From a virus, in IMG/VR virus record IMGVR_UViG_3300020156_000008, positions 1 through 49,526 of that record: 49,526 nt of DNA; one strand, given 5' to 3'. This document shows, piece after piece, positions 44,245 to 49,526 of this stretch (its first letter is position 1; each line of letters starts with the position of its first letter). The position numbers were made by a program, and so were the translations under genes. Below the pieces are notes generated by a model. The model was not told where the DNA came from, did not search any database, and saw only the letters and a list, made by a program, of their open reading frames with translations.

Positions 44245-45288
44245 TTAGAACTCAATGCCAACGAGGTCGGATGCATTGACGGTCGGTTCGCTATAACCGA
44301 GGTTCAGGCTCTCGCGGTTGTCGATCCAGTCTTGAACAGTGGACATGTCAACTGGCGTTGGCTTGCCGTCGGCGTCCTTCATCTGCGGTCCGGCCTGAAT
44401 CATCGCCTTCGCGATCTTCACGAAAAGTCCGGCTTCTTCAAGAACCGTGCACTTCGGGTTGGCCTTGGCATAGCTGGCCGAACGAATCGACTTGATGATG
44501 TCGGGCTTGGTTGGCAGTGCTGCTTCAACCTTCGGCATCTTCTTACGCAGGACTCCAATGCGGAATGGCATCCACACAGCGTCGAAGGCGTCGGTGTCAA
44601 GGCCGCTGGATTCACGCGACGTGGTCACGATATCGCCGACCGTGGCAGGAATGCCCACAACAGCCGTTTCAAGATCGGAAAGCGATTCCGCCGCACGGAG
44701 ACCTTGGAACGCAACATCGGTTGCCTCGCGTTCAATCAGCTTGGCAACCCAGTTGACGGCGGCCTCTGATTCATCGGTCTTGAAGTCATCGATTGCGGGC
44801 GCCTCAAAAGCAACGATTGCCTTCAAGCCATTCGTCGAAGTGGCCTTGTCGCGGACTCCCACAGTTGCAACGCAAATGCGTTTCGCGTCGGTGATGTGGG
44901 CCGATTCGCTGCCTTCACGAGTCAACAACGGCAGACCATAAAAAGAGTCGGTCTTGCCGCTGGCTTCTTCAATAGCCTTGCTGGCCTTGTCGAAAGCGCT
45001 ATTGCCTTCGCCTTCTTCCGAGTCATAGAAGACACGGTCGCCACCAAGTGCGGCTTTCACAGCCTTCACCTTGTCCTTGTCCATCAGTGGGACAAGCTTG
45101 TCGGAAGTCGGTGCGGATTCACCAGTGCCGTTGTCTGCGTCGCCGTCGCCTTCGTTGTTGACGGCCTGACCTTCTGCGGGAGCAGCACCGGCAGTAGTAG
45201 GAGCAGCGGCAGCAGAGCCGGAGTCATCAGCCTTCGCAAAGGCGATTCCGGCAGTGGATGCAAGTGCAAGTGCAATAATCGTGCGCAT
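44245..45288 (-). CDS. Leader-bearing protein of unknown function (347 aa)
   Basis: AGAAGG precedes ATG 45288. The first 18 residues (MRTIIALALASTAGIAFA) are a textbook Sec signal peptide followed by KADDS. The leader of the 199-aa protein at 9797 follows the same pattern (MR....L.AS....AFA, then AADDS). Next comes a disordered Ala/Gly/Glu/Asp stretch to about residue 70, then a folded-looking domain with no family I recognise, ending SDLVGIEF. It has its own promoter and terminator and clean GC-rich codons, so it is probably well expressed. Whether it is really exported is unknown; its body has few cysteines and no membrane segment. Confidence 0.78.
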   Translation of the reverse strand: MRTIIALALASTAGIAFAKADDSGSAAAAPTTAGAAPAEGQAVNNEGDGDADNGTGESAPTSDKLVPLMDKDKVKAVKAALGGDRVFYDSEEGEGNSAFDKASKAIEEASGKTDSFYGLPLLTREGSESAHITDAKRICVATVGVRDKATSTNGLKAIVAFEAPAIDDFKTDESEAAVNWVAKLIEREATDVAFQGLRAAESLSDLETAVVGIPATVGDIVTTSRESSGLDTDAFDAVWMPFRIGVLRKKMPKVEAALPTKPDIIKSIRSASYAKANPKCTVLEEAGLFVKIAKAMIQAGPQMKDADGKPTPVDMSTVQDWIDNRESLNLGYSEPTVNASDLVGIEF

Positions 45289-45370
45289 GTTCGTAAACCC
45301 TTCTAGGTTCAAGTGGGTGGCGAGTCGCTAACCCGGTTTCAATCAACCGTTATTGGTTGATCTGTCTCTA

Positions 45371-45399
45371 AGTATGGAGCCAATCGATGACATGTTCAA
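45371..45399 (-). promoter_or_regulatory. Candidate promoter for the 347-aa gene
   Basis: On the - strand: TTGAAC (45399-45394), 17-bp spacer, CATACT (45376-45371). A dyad ATCAACC-GTTATT-GGTTGAT lies just downstream, near 45342-45362. The same -10 form, CATACT, is used in the candidate at 14029. Confidence 0.5.
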
Positions 45400-45499
45400 G
45401 CCCCCTTTCTGAAAATTCTTCGCCGGTCATTCACCTGCCAGCAGGAGGCACGCGCCACGCGCAACGCTCATGCATGCGTCATGCGCGGCCACCCGCTAG

Positions 45500-45519
45500 G
45501 GGCTCGCGCGCGCGAGCCC
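45500..45519 (-). terminator. Perfect 20-bp GC palindrome
   Basis: GGGCTCGCGCGCGCGAGCCC, immediately behind the stop of the gene at 45525. No T-tract, so it is a terminator only if GC stability suffices; it could also be a protein-binding palindrome. The bases between 45400 and 45500 are GC-rich with no gene. Confidence 0.45.
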
Positions 45520-45524
45520 GACCG

Positions 45525-46181
45525 CTACGCTTTCTTCCCGACTCTGTCCAACTCATATAATCTGCGCTTTGATTCATTAATGATCTGCAAGCATGTCTTC
45601 GCTTTACTCTCCCGACTCCGTATCTCTTCACGGTGACTCGCTAGCAATTGTCGTTGACGTTCAATTGTCGATTCGATTCTCTCTCGTTCAGCTTGCTCCT
45701 CCTTAGCTGCACGTTCACTCTCTTTCTGTGCCCGTTTTTGTTCAGCCTCTGATTCAGCCTTCTGGTACTTCCACGCGAGTCCATCTGCTCGATTCACTGC
45801 CCATCCTTTTACAGCGAAAAGAGCTTCAATGACACTGAGCCTTCGCTGAATCAGCCTGGCTTCGAGTATTTGATATTTCCCGCTTGCCGCACTCGATCCT
45901 ATTTCATACACTTGTTCGATTCGCTCAAATGTCAACCCATGCACATTAACTTTACTCCGAATCAATAGCTTCGCCATATCTAGCAATGCATCCACGTCAT
46001 TTGGATATTGCTTCAAATTCACAGCAAGAAAATCAAAATGAGTCATTGAAAGCTTGCGCATGTGCTCTTCGTAAGTTTCAAGGAATCGAGTAGCGGAGCC
46101 AAAGCAACGCAATGGGATCGCGCCATTCTTCTCGAATGATTCAAAGAACATAGAAGGACTTGAGTCAGTAATTTTGGGCAT
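45525..46181 (-). CDS. Unknown coiled-coil protein (218 aa)
   Basis: GGAGAAAC precedes ATG 46181. Residues 1-125 look globular and helical (HFDFLAVNLKQYPNDVDALL). Residues 135-215 are a long charged coiled coil (RAQKESERAAKEEQAERERI). It is the first leftward gene from the divergent control region, so it is probably an early regulator or replication accessory. No family recognised. Confidence 0.7.
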   Translation of the reverse strand: MPKITDSSPSMFFESFEKNGAIPLRCFGSATRFLETYEEHMRKLSMTHFDFLAVNLKQYPNDVDALLDMAKLLIRSKVNVHGLTFERIEQVYEIGSSAASGKYQILEARLIQRRLSVIEALFAVKGWAVNRADGLAWKYQKAESEAEQKRAQKESERAAKEEQAERERIESTIERQRQLLASHREEIRSRESKAKTCLQIINESKRRLYELDRVGKKA

Positions 46182-46500
46182 AGGGGTTTCTCCGGTTTAG
46201 TTGAGGGTTGGACCTAGCAAGGAACGGCCACGCTATGGCCGCTAGGAAGGCCATAGACACGCATGCGCAATGAGAATGAGTGATTGCCTGTCTGTGAAGG
46301 AACGCGCGTCTGTGAGCCGCTAGAAAGAACGCGCGTGCGCACGCGAGGGAAAAACCCGACACGGCGTAAGTAAATTTTCATTCAGTTCTCCGGAAAATAC
46401 AAGCGCCCCGGTAACTATTTTATTTACGCCGGGCTATAATTTTTCGTCCATCTCTCGCGGAAATTAGGGCGAAATGAATCAACCCCTATTTTTGGCCTTT
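46182..46500. other. Divergent control region, left part
   Basis: No gene I trust. It contains GAACGCGCGT twice (about 46300 and 46328), a perfect palindrome CGCGTGCGCACGCG (46332-46345), and a 13-bp inverted repeat with one G-T pair, CGGCGTAAGTAAA / TTTATTTACGCCG (46362-46374 with 46419-46431), in AT-rich DNA. Together with the repeat cluster to the right this is the best candidate for a replication origin or master regulatory region. Confidence 0.5.
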
Positions 46501-46917
46501 CACTCGATTTCCACTACTCACATTGACGACTCGACAGTGAAATCACACTCGATTCATTAAAGAAATGTGCGAAGCGCAAATGCAAGCACTCGATAGCTAT
46601 TGAATCACTCACTCAATTACCAAGCATCCACGCACTCGATTGCAAAGCAAGGCTGATTCAATCACTCGATAGACACTCGATTGCCAAGTTGCTAAGCAAC
46701 ACTCGATCGAGTCAACTTCGTATAGGCATGGGTGGAACTATCGAGTGTTGGCAGAGGCGCTCCCGATGCTATCTATCGAGTGAATCAAGCAAAACAAAAA
46801 ATTACATAAAGATTTTCTTGCCTCTCCATGCCTGTCATTATATAATATACGCATGTTGTCCCAAATTTGGAGATTCACTCGATGGCAAAGCCTCCACTCG
46901 ATTCCCAGGCACTCGAT
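46501..46917 (+). repeat. CACTCGAT repeat cluster B (12 copies)
   Basis: CACTCGAT at 46501, 46546, 46587, 46633, 46663, 46674, 46700, 46876, 46895 and 46910, and in reverse at 46740 and 46775. The last three run through the start codon region and first codons of the regulator at 46882, where CACTCGATTCCCA repeats at 15-bp spacing. They lie both upstream of and beyond the promoter at 46818, as expected of operator sites or origin iterons. Confidence 0.88.
46818..46846 (+). promoter_or_regulatory. Strong sigma70-type promoter of the rightward arm
   Basis: TTGCCT (46818-46823), 17-bp spacer, perfect TATAAT (46841-46846). The transcript would start near 46853, about 30 bases before the regulator start codon. 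CACTCGAT copies flank it. Confidence 0.75.
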
Positions 46918-47388
46918 TCCCAATCCGCCATACAAAAAGACTCACTCAATTCCCAGCTTAATGAGTCAGGCCCAACTAAGATTAGAATCACTCAAGCGCA
47001 ATATGATGCTTATATCGGCAGAGCCAAGCTGGAACCGCCTTCGGCGATAGCCGAATCAAGTGGCCAGGCGCACGGTCTTCAGCAAACTCTGCCTGGAATC
47101 AATCTGTCTTTGGATGAACGAATCATTATCGGGATTAAGGCCGGAACCGCTCCGAAACGCCTCGCTGCTCACCTCGGAATCGACCGTGACAAGATCTATC
47201 GAGTCTGTGAAAAGTATGGAGTGACTCCTAAGGATTATCGAGTCGTCAAGCCACGGCATGCTGTGAACACTCTGATTCCAGAAGAAAACCTAGCCAAGCT
47301 AGATGCTCTCGCTTCCCTTTGGAATCTGAATCGCACAGCCGCCATCAACCGAATGATCGAGGAATGTTATGCCGAGTACAACTGGTGA
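46882..47388 (+). CDS. Regulator with HTH and ribbon-helix-helix domains (168 aa)
   Basis: GGAG stands nine bases before ATG 46882 (MAKPPLDSQALDSQ); a TTG at 46867 is less likely. Residues 1-70 are low in complexity, partly because the DNA is repeat-derived. Residues 78-120 form a helix-turn-helix (DERIIIGIKAGTAPKRLAAH followed by LGIDRDKIYRVCEKYG). Residues 126-165 fit a CopG/Arc-type ribbon-helix-helix (NTLIPEENLAKLDALASLWN, then RTAAINRMIEE). It is probably a DNA-binding regulator that binds the repeats around its own promoter; that target is inference. Confidence 0.78.
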   Translation: MAKPPLDSQALDSQSAIQKDSLNSQLNESGPTKIRITQAQYDAYIGRAKLEPPSAIAESSGQAHGLQQTLPGINLSLDERIIIGIKAGTAPKRLAAHLGIDRDKIYRVCEKYGVTPKDYRVVKPRHAVNTLIPEENLAKLDALASLWNLNRTAAINRMIEECYAEYNW

Positions 47389-47707
47389 GAAATGGCTGCC
47401 GAGTCAGGAAGACAAGCTTCGCGAAATGTGGAAAGCGGGCAAGCCTGATTCCGAAATAGCCGCTACTCTGCGAATGTCACTTTCACGAGTAGGCAGGAAG
47501 CGGCGGAAAATCGGCCTATTATCGAATCACTACATGAAAGACTTTGAATCACTAACACAAACGCTGACGCTCTCATTGCCAACTCCGCTTTACAAGACTT
47601 TCTCGGCTTACGCTTTGACTCGCCATTTGAGCCGCAGCCGAGTCTGTCAGTTGGCCATTCAACAATATATGAAAGCCAACCCACTTCAAGAGGAATCCAA
47701 AATATGA
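47369..47707 (+). CDS. GcrA/Myb-like HTH plus ribbon-helix-helix regulator (112 aa)
   Basis: GAGGAATGTT precedes ATG 47369, which overlaps the previous gene by 20 bases. Residues 8-50 (KWLPSQEDKLREMWKAGKPD, then SEIAATLRMSLSRVGRKRR) have the W...E..L..MW..G....IA..L form of the SANT/Myb-like fold that includes GcrA, the alphaproteobacterial regulator that works with GANTC methylation. Residues 62-105 resemble a second ribbon-helix-helix (TLTLSLPTPLYKTFSAYALT). The similarity to GcrA is at fold level; identity is not claimed. Its neighbour has the same two-part design. Confidence 0.72.
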   Translation: MPSTTGEKWLPSQEDKLREMWKAGKPDSEIAATLRMSLSRVGRKRRKIGLLSNHYMKDFESLTQTLTLSLPTPLYKTFSAYALTRHLSRSRVCQLAIQQYMKANPLQEESKI

Positions 47708-48354
47708 CTCGCTATCGAATGAAAGTGAATCACACACTCACAAACGACTTCATACCAAGCGAGGACATGGAGAATATGATGATTCGTTTGAGTGGTCGTC
47801 AGCCAGGTGAACCGCAGTCTAAAAATCTGCGAGTCTATTGGCCGATGGACGAATTCGATCGAGTGTGGGAAGAGGTTCCTGAATCAAAGCCTCTTCGCTT
47901 GCAACCAATAAGAAAGGAAGAAGTTGACGCTCTCGATAATTATTTCAATAGAAGTATGATTAATCATGAAACGCATACTCTCATCAAACAATTACTCTGC
48001 AAACTTCTGGCCCAAACAGATGGCGACAAGGAATCACAAGATGACAGACGATCAAATCGAGAAGAAACGGTTGGCTCCGAAGTTCAGCACTCTGGAATCA
48101 CTGAGTCAGATGAACACGGATTCAATACCGAGCCACGAATCAGGTTCGGAGACAAAGAACCAGTCTTTTTCGGTGACCGAGTCATCCTTGAATGGAACGA
48201 ACAGCTCGAAAGCTTCGACATCCTCCGAGAAGGGCATATCCAATATCACACGAGAGTCAAGCGAGTTCATGCGCACATCGTTAGAGACAGTGGCGAAGGC
48301 CTCGCGATTCAAATGCGTGATGCTCGAAAAGAACCTGAAAGTCGCCAAGACTAA
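47704..48354 (+). CDS. Unknown early protein (216 aa)
   Basis: ATG overlaps the previous stop (ATGA). Charged throughout; the middle (residues 100-145) is polar and probably disordered. The C-terminal part looks folded (PVFFGDRVILEWNEQLESFD). No family recognised. The next gene overlaps its end. Confidence 0.68.
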   Translation: MTRYRMKVNHTLTNDFIPSEDMENMMIRLSGRQPGEPQSKNLRVYWPMDEFDRVWEEVPESKPLRLQPIRKEEVDALDNYFNRSMINHETHTLIKQLLCKLLAQTDGDKESQDDRRSNREETVGSEVQHSGITESDEHGFNTEPRIRFGDKEPVFFGDRVILEWNEQLESFDILREGHIQYHTRVKRVHAHIVRDSGEGLAIQMRDARKEPESRQD

Positions 48355-48457
48355 ATGCAATCGCTGCGCCGGTCAATGGATCGGCAGACTGAGTCCACAT
48401 AACGGCCACCTGTTTGCGAAGTGCGATGGCACTTGCGGCACTGTTTACATGGAGTGA
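48269..48457 (+). CDS. Small zinc-ribbon-like protein (62 aa), start uncertain
   Basis: The frame ends with KTKCNRCAGQWIGRLSPHNG and then FAKCDGTCGTVY, i.e. CxxC ... CxxxC, a zinc-ribbon pattern. It overlaps the 216-aa gene in another phase. ATG 48269 and 48320 are possible starts; an ATG at 48041 has AAGGAATC upstream but would make a Ser-rich stretch that looks like a shifted reading. Confidence 0.5.
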   Translation: MRTSLETVAKASRFKCVMLEKNLKVAKTKCNRCAGQWIGRLSPHNGHLFAKCDGTCGTVYME

Positions 48458-48463
48458 ATCAAC

Positions 48464-48688
48464 ATGGCTAGAATACTGCAAGACGTCTACATTGTTCTCA
48501 TGGATGTGGATGAAGTAGACGTGATTCAAGAAGGTATCGTAACCTTCGAAGGTCCGGGCACTGACACTTTCATTGAATGGAATGGACGAATCTTCGAAAA
48601 TGAGACGATGCACGAAGATCGAGTCATCTATGTGGAGCGGCACGCGCAACCAATCGCATTCGCACATGAGTTGCCAGATAGGGAGTGA
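48464..48688 (+). CDS. Small acidic protein (74 aa)
   Basis: GGAGTGAATCAACATG gives a clear start. Beta-rich and acidic (VYIVLMDVDEVDVIQEGIVT). Unknown function; small early proteins in this position often target host factors. Confidence 0.7.
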   Translation: MARILQDVYIVLMDVDEVDVIQEGIVTFEGPGTDTFIEWNGRIFENETMHEDRVIYVERHAQPIAFAHELPDRE

Positions 48689-48693
48689 ATCAC

Positions 48694-48993
48694 ATGAAAA
48701 CCTTCGAATACGTCCGTAACGGTCACAACATCGTCGTCGAAGCCTACCAGTTCCGTGAATCAGAAGAGGGCCACACTTGTGTCTTTCCGCGCTGGTTCAT
48801 GGAAGCATTAGCCGGTGGCCGAATCGAGAAAAACATCCACACACAGTCATGGCATCTCGATCGCAAGCGAGTCATCAATGACGGCGAATGGCTTGTCTGG
48901 ACCGCCGAGATTGGAATCTTTGAATTTCCGTTCACTGATTCCGAATTCCATGATGCATTCACGAAAGTGAGTGAGCAGAGAGGGCATTGCTGA
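48694..48993 (+). CDS. Unknown early protein (99 aa)
   Basis: The frame opens with a GTG at 48685, but GGGAGTGAATCACATG marks ATG 48694 (MKTFEYVRNG). Aromatic-rich and probably alpha/beta (VFPRWFMEALAGGRIEKNIH). It has the look of small phage proteins annotated only as hypothetical. Confidence 0.7.
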   Translation: MKTFEYVRNGHNIVVEAYQFRESEEGHTCVFPRWFMEALAGGRIEKNIHTQSWHLDRKRVINDGEWLVWTAEIGIFEFPFTDSEFHDAFTKVSEQRGHC

Positions 48994-49205
48994 TGAATAG
49001 TCTTGCACTCGATCGAATCATCAATACCCTAGAATGGTATGCACTTGAAGCAGAAGCCCTTCAGCGGAATCTAGAAGCCAAGAACAATGAAGCGATTCTA
49101 GCGAGTGTCACAGTCTTGGCACTCGATGGCGGCAGCAGGGCCAAGGATGCAATTGCTATTCTGAGTCTGGCAAAGCAAGCAAAAGCGAGGAACCCCAGTG
49201 GCTAG
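48993..49205 (+). CDS. Small helical protein (70 aa)
   Basis: The ATG at 48993 shares one base with the previous stop (TGATG), with AGAGGG upstream. Entirely helical (LEWYALEAEALQRNLEAKNN). Two CACTCGAT copies (49006, 49120) lie in its coding DNA. Unknown function. Confidence 0.68.
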   Translation: MNSLALDRIINTLEWYALEAEALQRNLEAKNNEAILASVTVLALDGGSRAKDAIAILSLAKQAKARNPSG

Positions 49206-49398
49206 TACTCAATTTTATGAAAAAGATGGAATCATATATGAATGGACCATCGAATCAGATTGCGTCTGCATAGTCGATTGGTGGCAAGAGCCAACTGGCA
49301 TAAAGCCGCATAAACAGCAATGTGAACTTGAGGCTATTGAATCAGAGATAGCCGCAAGACCAGAAACATGGGAAGTGGATTACGACTTTGGCGATTGA
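49198..49398 (+). CDS. Small protein, last gene before the join (66 aa)
   Basis: GTG at 49198 with GAGGA upstream, overlapping the previous gene by eight bases. Rich in Trp and acidic residues (YEWTIESDCVCIVDWWQEPT). Unknown. On the circle it leads straight into the frame at position 13. Confidence 0.62.
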   Translation: MASTQFYEKDGIIYEWTIESDCVCIVDWWQEPTGIKPHKQQCELEAIESEIAARPETWEVDYDFGD

Positions 49399-49399
49399 G

Positions 49400-49526
49400 A
49401 TTGAATCAAATTTGTTTCCCATACCTGAATCAGGCTACAGCACCAGCGGGTTTTTCGATCCGCTGTTTCCGATCTCATTGTTTGCATTTCAGATTGGAAT
49501 CACGTTGTCTTCAACCTCTCTGATTC
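49400..49526. repeat. Right copy of 127-bp exact terminal direct repeat
   Basis: Identical to positions 1-127; see that entry. Its presence means the last gene and the first frame are neighbours. Confidence 0.95.

Noticed and set aside
46165-46362. 65-aa leftward frame with GTG start in the divergent region
   Set aside because: No ribosome site, overlaps the start of the 218-aa gene, and its sequence follows GC palindromes in the DNA.
46501-46917. CACTCGAT cluster as a CRISPR array
   Set aside because: The repeats are only 8 bases, spacing is irregular and copies occur in both orientations; no cas genes.
47369-47707. Naming the 112-aa protein GcrA outright
   Set aside because: Only the general W...L..MW..G...IA..L pattern of the SANT/Myb-like fold is visible; a profile search is needed to separate GcrA from other members.
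47966-48268. Upstream extension of the zinc-ribbon frame
   Set aside because: The extension is a Ser/Thr-rich string of the kind produced by reading GAATC-rich DNA out of phase; only the cysteine-bearing end is kept.
1-49526. tRNA genes, integrase, attachment sites, transposons, methyltransferase
   Set aside because: I looked for cloverleaf arms and family motifs and saw none; absence by eye is not proof.

Overview
The window looks like the complete genome of a tailed phage with a short, podovirus-type tail, assembled as a circle. The first 127 bases are repeated exactly as the last 127, so the unit length is 49,399 bp and the left edge is an arbitrary cut. There is no integrase, recognisable lysogeny repressor, tRNA, CRISPR, insertion sequence, phage RNA polymerase or DNA methyltransferase that I can see. 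The phage probably uses host RNA polymerase and is probably lytic. The host is not shown directly. A dense excess of GANTC (the CcrM methylation site of Alphaproteobacteria) and a small GcrA/Myb-like helix-turn-helix protein point to an alphaproteobacterium; this is inference.

Layout on the circle: a control region at about 43.8-46.9 kb separates two transcription arms. The rightward (+) arm starts at a good promoter at 46,818, runs through small regulatory and unknown genes to 49,398, crosses the assembly join and continues to 16,596. It carries replication and recombination functions: a RecD/Dda-like SF1 helicase, a RecB/Cas4-like PD-(D/E)XK nuclease with four cysteines, a Sak4-like ATPase, a possible ssDNA-binding protein, family A DNA polymerase, dNMP kinase and a DUF3987-like primase/helicase candidate, with many tightly coupled small genes between them. 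The leftward (-) arm runs from about 45.4 kb down to 16,627. It carries a leader-bearing 347-aa protein, small genes, packaging genes (TerS candidate, TerL, portal), scaffold and capsid, tail adaptor, lysis cassette (GH108 endolysin, overlapping spanins, membrane proteins), virion lysozyme, tail nozzle, tail fibres and three internal/ejection proteins ending in a 1,684-aa giant. The two arms converge on a bidirectional terminator at 16,576-16,615.

Several things stand out beyond this plan. (1) GANTC occurs about five times more often than expected in every stretch I counted, in both arms and between genes. (2) The octamer CACTCGAT is clustered in about 20 copies beside the promoters of both arms, next to two adjacent regulators that each join a helix-turn-helix to a ribbon-helix-helix. 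(3) Two otherwise unrelated proteins (9,797 and 45,288) carry the same signal-peptide-like leader. (4) Three early proteins share an RFG(D/N)-type motif at or near the C-terminus. (5) An untranslated stretch at 14,359-14,521 folds into four consecutive stem-loops.
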